A DNA stretch of 64,000 bases from Neorhizobium galegae (GTDB taxonomy: Bacteria > Pseudomonadota > Alphaproteobacteria > Rhizobiales > Rhizobiaceae). Shown one piece after another: positions 39,338 to 48,102 of this stretch. The translations under genes were made by a program, and so were the position numbers. The number at the start of each line of letters is the position of its first letter. The stretch's first letter is position 1. Under the pieces are notes generated by a model. That model was not told the origin of the DNA. It was given only the letters and a program-made list of their open reading frames with translations, and ran no database searches. The stretch spans positions 3,167,501 to 3,231,500 of the forward strand of contig NZ_CP090095.1 in NCBI RefSeq assembly GCF_021391675.1. Direction: 5' to 3'.

Positions 39338-40698
39338 CTACCTTTTCCGCGAGGAATCCTTAACTGGTAGCCGGGGGAAAACGTCGCATCCGAGCAAAAC
39401 CGCGAACTGAATGCCAAGAGTAAGCTCGAACTGCGGCAAAAAACGGTCGAAAGGCGCAAGGAGAGGCTGGACGATACTTCGTTCGGCCACCCCTTTGTTT
39501 TCGCGATCCTCCGTCGAAAGGAGGGCATTGGATTCGATGAAAGGCATCGCTGCCACGGCGCGCATGGCGATTGCGGGCGGCACGTCGGGAAACAGCGCCA
39601 AGGCTTCGTCGCGATCCGGCGCAGTCGAGCCGACGATGATGTCGGCAGAATCCCGGTTGGTGATCCGGCAGCGACCGTCCCAGATTGCCGTATCGCCGGG
39701 GGCTACGTGCAGCGGCAGTATGCCGCGGTTTTCGCGGACGAGATAAAGCCCGTCGCGGCGCCGGTCGAAGATCACCCGGCCGGCCGTGATGCGGCCCGGC
39801 TGGCCGCCGCCGAGAAAGGCCATGATCCGGTTCATGCTGTCGCTGCCGAGCGCATGCTCCCTCCCCCGAGCACCGCGGCGAGCAATGACAGTGCGTGACC
39901 CCGCACGGCCTCGTCCCCCTGCAGGCCCGCTGGGGCAAGATGCGCCAGCACGCCCTGGCGGATCGTCACATGCTCCCGCACAAGCCGCGCCGCCGCATCG
40001 GAAAGCGCCGTCCGTCGCTCAGCGGCCATGGCCTGGGCGGCTGCGTCGAACCGATCCTCCTGCGCCAGCCGTCCGCGGACCCGCACCCGCTCGTAATGCG
40101 GATCGAGATTGCTGGGATCGTCGATCCAGCCCTGCCCTTCCCTGGTCAGGAAGTCACGGACATCGGACCGGCGGGTCTCAAGGAACGGCCGCAGCAGCCA
40201 GCGGCGGCGATCGAGGAGCACCGCCCGGGCCATGCCGGCAAGCCCGGAATTTGCATCGCCCTCGCCCCGGGCAGCGCGCATGGCAATCGTTTCGGCCTGG
40301 TCGTCGAGCGTGTGGCCGGTAACGATTGCCGTCGCGTCGACCTCGTCGGCGACCTCGAGCAGCAGCCGGTAGCGCGCCTCGCGGGCCGCCGCGGAAATGC
40401 CGGTCCGCGGCTTCTCGCCCTCCCACCGGCGGATGAAATGCGGAATGCCGAGCCGGCCGCAAAGGGCTGCCACGGCACGCGCCTCGTCCGCCGATCCGGG
40501 TCTCAGCCCATGATCAATCGTCGTCGCGAAAAGCGACAGGCCGGAGCCGGGGAGATTGGATTTCGAAAGGGCGACCAGAAGCCCGCAGGAATCGCTGCCG
40601 CCGGAAATCGCCACGAGAAGGCGCGCTGGTCTGGCGAGATCGGCAATCAGCCGTTCGGCTGCCTGTTCGGGCGACAGGATTTTCGGTCCCGCGGTCAC
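39338..40698 (-). CDS. tilS: tRNA(Ile)-lysidine synthetase, apparent frameshift in the 3' half
   Basis: Changes C34 of the AUA-reading tRNA-Ile to lysidine; normally essential. The N-terminal part (from the GTG at 40698) has the PP-loop AISGGSDSCG and the HTLDDQAETI motif. The frame then ends at 39832 after VLGGG. The C-terminal domain (MNRIMAFLGGGQPGRITAGR onward) continues in another frame to 39338. One additional G in the run of five at 39863-39867 would give VLGGREHALG and an uninterrupted protein of about 453 aa. Sequencing error in a homopolymer is the simplest reason; a true mutation or -1 slippage is possible. Confidence 0.85.
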
Positions 40699-40705
40699 GG
40701 GAGGA

Positions 40706-41761
40706 TCAGCAGGCCAGGCGCTTCTGTTCGCTGCCCACCTTGGCGAGCACGGCCTTGGGCGCGCTCGGATAACGGCGACTGACTTCCTTGAGGGTTGCGC
40801 AGGCCGTGTCGGTATTGTCGAGTGCGGCAAGCGACATGCCGAGCTTCAGCAGCATTTCAGGCGCCTTGGGCGACTTGCCGTAGGTCTGGTGCGCGTTGAG
40901 GAAGGTCTTGGCGGCGTCGTTGTATTTTCCCTGGGAATACTGCGATTCGCCGAGCCAGAAGCTCGCATCCGCCACCTTGGCGCCCTTTGGATAGGCCGTC
41001 AGGTAACCGTTAAATTCCTTCTCGGCGAGCGGATAGTCGCCGGCCAGCACATGGTTGTAGGCGGTCTGATAGGCATCGTTCTCGCTGCCGAGCGATGCTG
41101 TCTGCTGCGAGTCGGTTCTGCTCGTCGGTGCGGGAGGCGTCCTGGGCGAAACCTGCGGGCCGGCCTCGACGCCCGGAAGCCCGGCGGCATTGTTGGCACG
41201 GTCGTTGCGGCTTGCGCCGCGCGGATTGCCGTTCTGGTCGAGATCCATCGAACCGAGCGTCGTCGGAGGCGGCGCGCGGCCGGGTGCGGTTGCCCCGCCG
41301 GCACCCTGACCGGACGGCGATTCGATGATCCGTGCCACATCGTCGGAGGACTGGGCGGGAGCGGTCGCCTGCGGCAACGGGGGCTGGGCGGCGGGAGCGC
41401 GGTTGGACGCCACGGCCGGTTTCCCGGCCGCGTCGTCCACTTCGGTGCGCTTCTTCTTTTCCAGGTCCTGGAAGCGGAATTCGTTGTCTTCCTGCGTCTT
41501 GCGCAGCTGCTCCTGCATCTGCAGCAGCTGAAAACTCATTTCCTCGATCCGGCCGTTCAACTGCCGAACCTCTTCCTGGAGCTGCTGGATACGGACGGCA
41601 TCATTGCTCTGCGCCAGAATGACCGGGGGCGGAGTGGTTTCCCGCGGCTGTTCTGCAGCAGGCTGATTGCTGCCCTGGAAGAGTTTCGGCAGCGACAAAG
41701 CCCCGGCCGGGGCGCTCGTCGCCATCAGCCCCAGCATTGCTGCCAAGACAAGTTTCTTCAT
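40706..41761 (-). CDS. cpoB: Tol-Pal system protein CpoB (YbgF)
   Basis: Periplasmic protein that coordinates peptidoglycan synthesis with outer membrane constriction. The 351-residue protein has a signal peptide (KKLVLAAMLGLMATSAPAGA). A coiled-coil follows (about 50-95, RIQQLQEEVRQLNGRIEEMS), then a long Pro/Ala/Asn linker of about 130 residues and C-terminal TPR repeats (AYQTAYNHVLAGDYPLAEKE, ASFWLGESQYSQGKYNDAAK). It follows pal and precedes tilS in the conserved block. Confidence 0.92.
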   Translation of the reverse strand: MKKLVLAAMLGLMATSAPAGALSLPKLFQGSNQPAAEQPRETTPPPVILAQSNDAVRIQQLQEEVRQLNGRIEEMSFQLLQMQEQLRKTQEDNEFRFQDLEKKKRTEVDDAAGKPAVASNRAPAAQPPLPQATAPAQSSDDVARIIESPSGQGAGGATAPGRAPPPTTLGSMDLDQNGNPRGASRNDRANNAAGLPGVEAGPQVSPRTPPAPTSRTDSQQTASLGSENDAYQTAYNHVLAGDYPLAEKEFNGYLTAYPKGAKVADASFWLGESQYSQGKYNDAAKTFLNAHQTYGKSPKAPEMLLKLGMSLAALDNTDTACATLKEVSRRYPSAPKAVLAKVGSEQKRLAC

Positions 41762-41889
41762 CTTTGTCCGTCCTGCTCTTTAGTCTGCGCCGGATTGGCG
41801 CGAGAGGAGATTTTTCCAACTCCCGGCAAAAAGCAACCGAGCTCCAAGTCAAAAATCCCGGAAAACAGGGCTAAACTATGGAAAAAACA

Positions 41890-41915
41890 AAAAGGCGGCC
41901 CGAAGACCGCCTTTT
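41890..41915 (-). terminator. Intrinsic terminator of pal
   Basis: Minus strand: AAAAGGCGG, eight-base loop, CCGCCTTTT followed by a further T-rich tail (TGTTTTTTC). It starts 21 bp after the pal stop and separates pal from cpoB, which then probably has its own promoter or is reached by read-through. Confidence 0.9.
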
Positions 41916-41936
41916 ATATCGAGCCTGTGGCTCGGA

Positions 41937-42470
41937 TCACATACCAGCGCCGCCGAGAACGGTGACCGCGCGACGGTTCTGCGACCAGCAGGAGATGTCG
42001 TCGCAGACGGCAACCGGGCGTTCCTTGCCGTAGGAGATGGTCTTCAAGCGATTCGCCGGAACGCCGCGCGAGGCGAGATATTCCTTGGTGGCGGCAGCGC
42101 GGCGGGCACCGAGCGCGAGATTGTACTCGCGTGTGCCGCGTTCGTCGGCATGGCCTTCGACGGTGATCGCGTAGTTCGGATAGCGAGCCAGCCACTGGGC
42201 CTGACGGTCGAGCGTCTGCTGAGCGTCGGCACGGATCGAAGTGCTATCGGTATCGAAGAAGATGCGGTCGCCGACATTGACGGTGAAGTCCTGGGTCGAG
42301 CCGGGCGTTGCGGCGCCGGCGCCGTTGAGGCCGAGCTCACCGGCATTGTTCGGCAGGTTCTTCTTGTTGGCGCAGCCGGCGAGCGCAAGTGCCAGCGTCA
42401 GCGCGATGACGGCAGGATTGCGGGCGAGGATCTGCATGCGGCTCATCGCCGAAGTATCGATGCGGCTCAT
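41937..42470 (-). CDS. pal: Peptidoglycan-associated lipoprotein Pal
   Basis: Outer membrane lipoprotein that binds peptidoglycan and TolB. The 177-residue product has a signal sequence with lipobox ALAGC (lipidated Cys33) after an N-terminal stretch of about 20 residues. The OmpA-like domain has DRIFFDTDSTSIR, VEGHADERGTREYNLALGAR and RLKTISYGKERPV. The ATG at 42470 has AAGGAGAG upstream. It follows tolB but is preceded by a hairpin and an inverted repeat, suggesting extra promoter control. Confidence 0.95.
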   Translation of the reverse strand: MSRIDTSAMSRMQILARNPAVIALTLALALAGCANKKNLPNNAGELGLNGAGAATPGSTQDFTVNVGDRIFFDTDSTSIRADAQQTLDRQAQWLARYPNYAITVEGHADERGTREYNLALGARRAAATKEYLASRGVPANRLKTISYGKERPVAVCDDISCWSQNRRAVTVLGGAGM

Positions 42471-42524
42471 GGCCGGTCTCTCCTTGATCAGTATTTCAGA
42501 GTTTCCAGATTCTAACCGGGTTCG

Positions 42525-42554
42525 GTTAACCATGATCAAATTCTTATGGTTAAC
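42525..42554. promoter_or_regulatory. Inverted repeat of TTAACCAT half sites upstream of pal
   Basis: GTTAACCAT (42525-42533) and ATGGTTAAC (42546-42554) form a perfect 9-bp inverted repeat with a 12-bp spacer, 55-84 bp before the pal start. The TTAACCAT word is the CtrA-type half site also seen upstream of omp, but here the halves face each other rather than repeating at 11 bp. It could be an operator for CtrA or another dimeric regulator. Confidence 0.45.
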
Positions 42555-42604
42555 AAAATATTCCCGGTGTCACTTTTCGTTCAATTTCAGCAGATTGGGG
42601 CGGG

Positions 42605-42628
42605 AAAGAGGCGTAAATCCGCCTCTTT
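42605..42628 (-). terminator. Hairpin after tolB
   Basis: Arms AAAGAGGCG (42605-42613) and CGCCTCTTT (42620-42628), six-base loop, 13 bp past the tolB stop. The tail has few T residues, so termination is probably partial, letting some tolB transcripts reach pal. Confidence 0.65.
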
Positions 42629-42640
42629 TGCCTCAATCGC

Positions 42641-43954
42641 CTATTCGAGCAGCGGCGACCAGGCCGGGTCCGAACCGTAGGACGGCGTCTTGACCTGGAG
42701 TTCGTTATAGCCGGTCAGGTCGATGGAATAGAGCTGCGGACCACCGGCGCCGGCATTCTGGCGGAAGAACATCAGCACGCGGCCGTTCGGCGCCCAGGTC
42801 GGGCCTTCATTGTGGAAGCCGCTGGTCAGGATGCGCTCGCCCGAGCCGTCCGGCTTCATGACGCCGATCGAGAACTTGCCGCCCGACTGCTTGGTGAAGG
42901 CGATCAGATCGCCGCGCGGCGACCAGACAGGCGTCGAATAGGAACCGTCGCCGAAGGAGATGCGGGTCTGGCCGGAGCCGTCCGCGTTCATCACGTAGAT
43001 CTGCGGACGGCCGCCGCGGTCGCTCTCGAAGGCGATGCGTCCGCCATCCGGCGCATAGGAAGGCGAGGTGTCGATCGCCGCCGTCGAGGTGAGCCGCGTC
43101 GTGGTGCGCGAGCGCAGGTCCATCGTATAGATGTTGGAATTGCCTTCCTGCTGCAGACTCATGATCACCTTCTGGCCATCCGGAGAGAACCGCGGCGAAA
43201 ACGTCATGCCCGGAAAATTGCCGACCACTTCGCGCTGTCCGGTCTCCAGCTGCAGCAGGTAGACCCGCGGCTGGTTGCCCTCGAACGACATGTAGGTGAC
43301 TTCCTGCCGGCTCGGCGAGAAGCGCGGCGTCAGCACGATATCCTTGGTGTTGGTCAGCATGCGGACGTTGAAGCCGTCCTGGTCCATGATCGCCAGCTGG
43401 CGCTGGCGAGCGGTCTTCGGCCCGCTTTCGGAGACGAACACGACGCGGGTGTCGAAATAGCCGTTCTCGCCGGTGATCTGCTTGTAGATCGCATCGGCGA
43501 TGATATGCGCGACGCGGCGCCAGTTCTCCGGCTGGGTAAAGAACTGCTGGCCGGTCATCTGGCTGCCGGCAAACGTATCCCACAGGCGGAACTCGGCACG
43601 CAGGCGCCCATCGCCTTCGCGGGTAATCCGACCCGTCACCAGCGCCTGCGCATTGATGACCTTCCAGTCCTCGAAGCGCGGCGCCTTGTTGGGATCGGCG
43701 ATCTTTTCGATGAAGGCGCTCTTGTTGATCGGCGCGAAAAGGCCGGAGCGCTGCAGGTCTGCGGCGATCACCTGGGAAATCTGGGCACCGAGATCGTTGT
43801 TCGACAGGAAATCCGTCACCGCGATCGGCAGCGGCTGAATATTGCCCTTGTTGATGTTGATCTCGACGACAGCGTTGGCCGGGGTCGCGGCCATCAATGC
43901 CGTCAACATCCCCGCGGCCACCATCACGGCGCGAAAAAAAGAACTCTTGATCAT
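42641..43954 (-). CDS. tolB: Tol-Pal system beta-propeller protein TolB
   Basis: Periplasmic partner of Pal and TolA. The 437-residue protein has a signal peptide ([20 protein letters not shown]), an N-terminal TolA-interacting domain (about 25-160) and a six-bladed propeller whose repeats read like [32 protein letters not shown] and [16 protein letters not shown]. It ends [14 protein letters not shown]. It lies 84 bp after tolA in the conserved operon. Confidence 0.95.
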   Translation of the reverse strand: MIKSSFFRAVMVAAGMLTALMAATPANAVVEININKGNIQPLPIAVTDFLSNNDLGAQISQVIAADLQRSGLFAPINKSAFIEKIADPNKAPRFEDWKVINAQALVTGRITREGDGRLRAEFRLWDTFAGSQMTGQQFFTQPENWRRVAHIIADAIYKQITGENGYFDTRVVFVSESGPKTARQRQLAIMDQDGFNVRMLTNTKDIVLTPRFSPSRQEVTYMSFEGNQPRVYLLQLETGQREVVGNFPGMTFSPRFSPDGQKVIMSLQQEGNSNIYTMDLRSRTTTRLTSTAAIDTSPSYAPDGGRIAFESDRGGRPQIYVMNADGSGQTRISFGDGSYSTPVWSPRGDLIAFTKQSGGKFSIGVMKPDGSGERILTSGFHNEGPTWAPNGRVLMFFRQNAGAGGPQLYSIDLTGYNELQVKTPSYGSDPAWSPLLE

Positions 43955-44038
43955 TGAAACAAGCCTTTCAGCTTAATACGAGAGTTTCGGGGCAGGTTCC
44001 GTTTCATCTGTTTCTGCATCGGTTCCATACCTGCCGGC

Positions 44039-45259
44039 TCACAATGCGAACTCCGACGGATCGAAGTTCAGCACCAAAACATTCCAGCCCTTTTCGCCCT
44101 GGTATTTTTCGACCGGCAAATTCTTGAGCGGAGCGGATTTCATGAGGGCGCGGCGCGTGCTGCCTTCGACCGCACGCCGGGTTCCTTCCGGACCGCCGGT
44201 CGCCGTCACCTCCGGATCGCCGACGATATTGCCGGACTGATCGAGCTGCACCCTGATCTTCACACGCACTTCCGAGACGCCGGTCAAACCGCCGACGAGC
44301 GCCCAGTTGCCCTGGATCTGTCCCTTGACGTTGTCGATCTCGCTGGAGCTCAGGCCGACGCCGATGGTCTTGGTATCGCCGCGGGCGGCCACCTGGGTGG
44401 AACGCTTGGCACCGCCACCGGATGCCTCCTGCTTGTTCAGCAGGGCTGCTATCTGGTCGGCGTTGAAATCGCTCTGCATGGAAGACGACGACTTGGCGGT
44501 TTCCTGCTGCTTGCCTTCCTTCTTGTCGGACGGCTTGACGGATGCGGTCGCCTTGTTGTCGGTCTTGGCCGCCTCGGCTGCCTTGGCCGTATCCGGCTTC
44601 GCCTCGGCCGGCTTTTCAACGGGCTTGGCCTGCTCCTTCGGCGGTTCGGGTTTCGGCGGCTGCGGCCTGGAGGCGGGCGTCGGAACCGCTTGCGGCAGTT
44701 CGCCCGTCTCGGACGTGTTTTCGCTCTGCAGCGGCACGGCCGTCGGCTTGGCGGCCTCCGGCTTCGGCGGCGTAGGTTCGGGCTTCGGCGGGGTCGCCTC
44801 CGGCTTCGGTGGCGTGATTTCGGGCTTGGGCTGCGGCAGAGCGGCCATCTCGGTGGGCTTCGGAGCCGTCTCTTCCTTGACGATATCCTTGACCTGGTTC
44901 TGTTCCGGCGTCGGGGTAGGCGTCGGCCGTTCCACCGGCTTCGGAGCCGCCGTGGTTTCGGTCGGCTGCGGCTTGGTGGTCGGCGTCGGAGGTGTCTTCA
45001 GGTCGACGTCGTTCTCGCCGGCGTTCTGGGCGTTCTCGACGATCTTCTGGTTCTTGGTTTCCTTGGGCGAAGGCTTCTGGCTGGCAGGCGCCTTCTTGTC
45101 ACCCTGCTGGGTCTGGGTGATCGATTCCACGGAGACGATGTCGACCGGAAGTGCATCCACTTCGGCCACGTCGAAAGTCGCGGGCGCGCTCAGCGAAACG
45201 AGCGCCAAGCCGAGTACCAGCGAGTGTAGGACCAGCGATGTGCCGAGACTGACCTTCAT
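44039..45259 (-). CDS. tolA: TolA: inner membrane linker of the Tol-Pal system
   Basis: Spans the periplasm to transmit proton-motive force from TolQR. In the 406-residue protein an N-terminal anchor (LVLHSLVLGLALVSLSAPA) is followed by a long Pro/Lys/Glu-rich region (about 50-260) with PKPE-type repeats: KPEITPPKPEATPPKPEPT. A C-terminal globular domain follows (VRVKIRVQLDQSGNIVGDPE onward), ending LVLNFDPSEFAL. The low-complexity middle takes the place of the long helix found in enteric TolA. Confidence 0.92.
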   Translation of the reverse strand: MKVSLGTSLVLHSLVLGLALVSLSAPATFDVAEVDALPVDIVSVESITQTQQGDKKAPASQKPSPKETKNQKIVENAQNAGENDVDLKTPPTPTTKPQPTETTAAPKPVERPTPTPTPEQNQVKDIVKEETAPKPTEMAALPQPKPEITPPKPEATPPKPEPTPPKPEAAKPTAVPLQSENTSETGELPQAVPTPASRPQPPKPEPPKEQAKPVEKPAEAKPDTAKAAEAAKTDNKATASVKPSDKKEGKQQETAKSSSSMQSDFNADQIAALLNKQEASGGGAKRSTQVAARGDTKTIGVGLSSSEIDNVKGQIQGNWALVGGLTGVSEVRVKIRVQLDQSGNIVGDPEVTATGGPEGTRRAVEGSTRRALMKSAPLKNLPVEKYQGEKGWNVLVLNFDPSEFAL

Positions 45260-45269
45260 GGCGCCGCGA

Positions 45270-45722
45270 TCACTTCTCCTGTTCCTGCAGGGTCACGAGG
45301 CCGATATTCTTGTACCCGGCAGAAGAAATGCGGGCCATGACCTTCATGACGACGCCGTAGGCCGCGGTCGTATCGCCGCGCACATAGATACGTTCGTTAT
45401 AGCCTGTGGTGGCGATCGCCTGAAGCTTCGGCACGATCTCGTCGAGGCCGATCGGCGTTTCCTGCAGGTAGATTTCGCCCTTCGGATTGACCGAGACGGT
45501 GATCGGCTGGGTGTCGGCGTTCATCGCCTTCGCCTGCGTTTCCGGCAGGTCGATCGGCACGCCGACGGTCATCATCGGTGCCGCTACCATGAAGATAATG
45601 AGCAGCACGAGCATGACGTCAACGAGCGGCGTCACGTTGATTTCGCTGATCGCACCGCCGCGACGACCGCCGCGCCTGCGACGACCGCCACCCGATTTTG
45701 CTCCTCCGGCCGACATACCCAT
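45270..45722 (-). CDS. tolR: TolR (ExbD/TolR family)
   Basis: Small inner membrane protein of the TolQR proton motor. The 150-residue protein has a basic Gly/Arg-rich N-terminus and one TM helix with the conserved acidic residue Asp35 in TPLVDVMLVLLIIFMV. A periplasmic ExbD domain (MMTVGVPIDLPETQAKAMNA onward) follows. It starts 31 bp after tolQ and ends 10 bp before tolA. Confidence 0.95.
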   Translation of the reverse strand: MGMSAGGAKSGGGRRRRGGRRGGAISEINVTPLVDVMLVLLIIFMVAAPMMTVGVPIDLPETQAKAMNADTQPITVSVNPKGEIYLQETPIGLDEIVPKLQAIATTGYNERIYVRGDTTAAYGVVMKVMARISSAGYKNIGLVTLQEQEK

Positions 45723-45753
45723 GAGACGTTACTCCTTGAGCCCGAGAGGCTTT

Positions 45754-46473
45754 TTACTGCGCCGCCTGGCGCGGCTGCAGCTTCTCGTCGATCTGGCGCG
45801 ACAGGATGGCGGAAAATTCGTCCGCGAAACCTTCCATGCGGCCAGAGAGCTTGCCGGCATCGCCGGTGAACTTGTTGTAGGCGATGACCGCCGGAATGGC
45901 GGCGACCAGGCCGATCGCGGTGGCGAGCAGCGCTTCTGCAATACCCGGCGCAACGACCGCAAGGTTGGTGGACTTCGACCCGGCAATCGCCTGGAACGAG
46001 GTCATGATGCCGACGACGGTGCCGAACAGACCGATGAACGGACCGGCCGAGCCGATCGTCGCCAGCGAACCGAGGCGGGCCTCATAGGTTTCCGCTTCAC
46101 GCGACATGGTCACGTCCATCGCCCGGTCGATACGCATCTGCAGACCGATCGGCGAACGGGCACCGCGCTCGAAGCTCTTTTTCCACTCGCGCATGGCGGC
46201 GACGAAAATCGCCGCAAGGCCGGTGTTCGTCCGCTCCGACAGGGTACGGTAAAGTTCTTCCAGCGACTGCCCGGACCAGAACACCTGCTCGAACTGGTCG
46301 AACTGGCGCTTGGCCTTGCCGAAGCTGACATATTTGTCGATCACGATCGCCCAGGTCCAGATCGATGCGCCGATGAGACCTATCATCACCAGCTTGACGA
46401 CCAGACCGGCCTGCATGAACAGCGACCAGAGGCTCACTTCGCTCGCCGCTGCCGCCAAACCTACCTGTTCCAT
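45754..46473 (-). CDS. tolQ: TolQ (MotA/TolQ/ExbB family)
   Basis: Forms the proton channel with TolR. The 239-residue protein has three TM helices: LVVKLVMIGLIGASIWTWAI near the N-terminus, and the pair around LATIGSAGPFIGLFGTVVGI and ALLATAIGLVAAIPAVIAY that carries the conserved Thr and Pro residues. It is the first gene of the tolQRAB run; ybgC, its usual partner, is separated from it by an inserted gene on the other strand. Confidence 0.95.
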   Translation of the reverse strand: MEQVGLAAAASEVSLWSLFMQAGLVVKLVMIGLIGASIWTWAIVIDKYVSFGKAKRQFDQFEQVFWSGQSLEELYRTLSERTNTGLAAIFVAAMREWKKSFERGARSPIGLQMRIDRAMDVTMSREAETYEARLGSLATIGSAGPFIGLFGTVVGIMTSFQAIAGSKSTNLAVVAPGIAEALLATAIGLVAAIPAVIAYNKFTGDAGKLSGRMEGFADEFSAILSRQIDEKLQPRQAAQ

Positions 46474-46823
46474 CTACTATCCCCGAATCCAAACGCCCGG
46501 CTTTAAGGACCGGGCGGTTCAAAAGCGCGCTCTCGCGAGTATGTCTTTGATCGCCGGAAGCGCTTAGCCCTAACCCCAAGATACCCTGAGCTTCAAGCTT
46601 GGCTTCTCGCTTTCAATTTTGGTCAAAGGAAGGCGTGCGTTGCACAAATTCCTCATGTCTCAGTAAGACACCATTATCGTTAACGAAAGGTTTAGACGGG
46701 CCTTGCAATGGCGAGTTCCCAGATCACTTGAAGTTGGAACAAGGAAAGCCGGCAACTTCCAACTTAGTTTTTTCTCATTCACGGGTTATGACACTGTGAG
46801 AATCGGATTCCCGGGGGCACACC
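46474..46823. other. Intergenic region upstream of tolQ
   Basis: Divergent gap of 350 bp between tolQ and the LprI-like gene. It should hold the tolQRAB promoter. One CtrA-like sequence with a single mismatch is present (TTAA at 46680-46683, seven bases, TTTA at 46691-46694). No gene is visible. Confidence 0.5.
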
Positions 46824-47504
46824 ATGTGGCGCGCAGTGATGATAGCCTTGACGATGTTGATCGCGGTGCCGGCCCATGCCGCCTCGTTCGACTGCAAGGG
46901 CGTCCCCTCGCCTGATGAACTGGTAGTCTGCAACGATCCCCTCCTTTCAGCGCTCGACACTCTGCTTCCGCGGGTCCAGGAAAAGGCCGAACGGGAGAAA
47001 AGGGCGGAGACCCGCCAGGTTATGCGCGACTTCACCAGCGACCGGTCAGCCTGCGGCTCCGACCGATCCTGCGTTCTGAGCACCTATGTTGCGATCCTTG
47101 GAGAGCTCGGCGGCGCCAAGAGCATTCCGGCCGACATCACCGCCAGCACGATCGCGGGCGGGCGGGCCAAGCCCTCCCCGACATTGCCCATGAAGATCGG
47201 CCAGTGCACGGTGACGAACGTGACCGGTGTCCATCCGCGCGTCGGCGAGGATCCGATCAAGGACGAGGACTACAATGCCGGCACCGGCATCGAATACGCC
47301 AATGACGGCTACCAGGTCTCCTACAGCCGCGAAGAGGCGCTGATCGCCTCGAAGCCCGGCGACAAGGTGACCATGTGCCTGATTTCCATCCCCAAACGCT
47401 GCCCGCCGGGCGACGACCGGGGTCGCGAGTATTTCGTCACCAACGCCCGCACCGGGCAGAGCTGGGCGATGGCCGATTCGCAGCATGCCTGCGGCGGCAT
47501 GTAG
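46824..47504 (+). CDS. Secreted LprI-like (DUF1311-type) protein
   Basis: The 226-residue product has a signal peptide (MIALTMLIAVPAHAAS). An N-terminal Cys-rich domain follows: FDCKGVPSPDELVVCNDPLL, then SALDTLLPRVQEKAE and DRSACGSDRSC, the pattern of the lysozyme-inhibitor-like LprI domain. The C-terminal 120 residues (KIGQCTVTNVTGVHPRVGED to CLISIPKRCPPGD) are not recognised. It is likely periplasmic, possibly protecting against lysozyme or host factors. It sits on the plus strand between tolQ and ybgC, which are adjacent in related genomes, so it is an insertion. Confidence 0.72.
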   Translation: MWRAVMIALTMLIAVPAHAASFDCKGVPSPDELVVCNDPLLSALDTLLPRVQEKAEREKRAETRQVMRDFTSDRSACGSDRSCVLSTYVAILGELGGAKSIPADITASTIAGGRAKPSPTLPMKIGQCTVTNVTGVHPRVGEDPIKDEDYNAGTGIEYANDGYQVSYSREEALIASKPGDKVTMCLISIPKRCPPGDDRGREYFVTNARTGQSWAMADSQHACGGM

Positions 47505-47512
47505 GTTCCGCC

Positions 47513-47980
47513 TTAAACCGCATCCACCTGCTCGACCCCGCGCCCGAGAAACTTTTCCGCCACGCTCTCCGGCAGCCGGCGCGGACGCCCGTGCCTGTTG
47601 ATGACCGCGATCACCACTTTTGCGGCGATCAGCAGTGTTTCGCCGCGACGGATCTCCTGGTTGAGCACCATCTTGGCGCCGCCCGCTTTTTCCGTCACCG
47701 TCTGGATGATCAGGATGTCGTCCATGCGGGCCGGCTGCTTGAAGTCGATCTCCATCCGGTGGACGACGAAGACCAGCCCCTCCTCGTCGGCGGAAAGCAG
47801 CGCGCTCTGCTCACAGCCGAGGCAGCGCAGATAGTCGGTGCGGCCGCGCTCCAGGAAATGCAGATAACGGGCGTGGTAGACGAGGCCGGAAAAATCCGTG
47901 TCTTCATAATAGACGCGCTGAGCCAGCCGATGGCCGCCTTCCATCAACTCGCCCGATAACAAAAAATTGTATTCCTTCAT
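47513..47980 (-). CDS. ybgC: Tol-Pal system-associated acyl-CoA thioesterase
   Basis: Hotdog-fold 4HBT thioesterase of the YbgC type (155 aa), with the active-site Asp in RVYYEDTDFSGLVYHARYLH and FLERGRTDYLR. The frame is open to 48364, but the ATG at 47980 (MKEYNFLLSG) with AAGG upstream is the sensible start. It is normally directly upstream of tolQ and downstream of ruvB; here both neighbours have been pushed away by insertions. Substrates are short acyl-CoA or acyl-ACP, and the link to Tol-Pal is genomic rather than mechanistic. Confidence 0.92.
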   Translation of the reverse strand: MKEYNFLLSGELMEGGHRLAQRVYYEDTDFSGLVYHARYLHFLERGRTDYLRCLGCEQSALLSADEEGLVFVVHRMEIDFKQPARMDDILIIQTVTEKAGGAKMVLNQEIRRGETLLIAAKVVIAVINRHGRPRRLPESVAEKFLGRGVEQVDAV

Positions 47981-48102
47981 GGCCTTGCCTTGGAAATTCC
48001 TAGCTCTCCACTGGATATGCGCGCAATGCCGCCCCAGTTTTGACGTCCTGTCACATATCCTCCCTATCAGGAAATAAGTCGAAAACCAGCGGAGAGTAAC
48101 CC

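Noticed and set aside
44307..45869. Plus-strand frame of 520 aa opposite tolA and tolR.
   Set aside because: The repetitive Gly/Phe/Ser product is the antisense of the Pro/Lys-rich tolA; not a gene.
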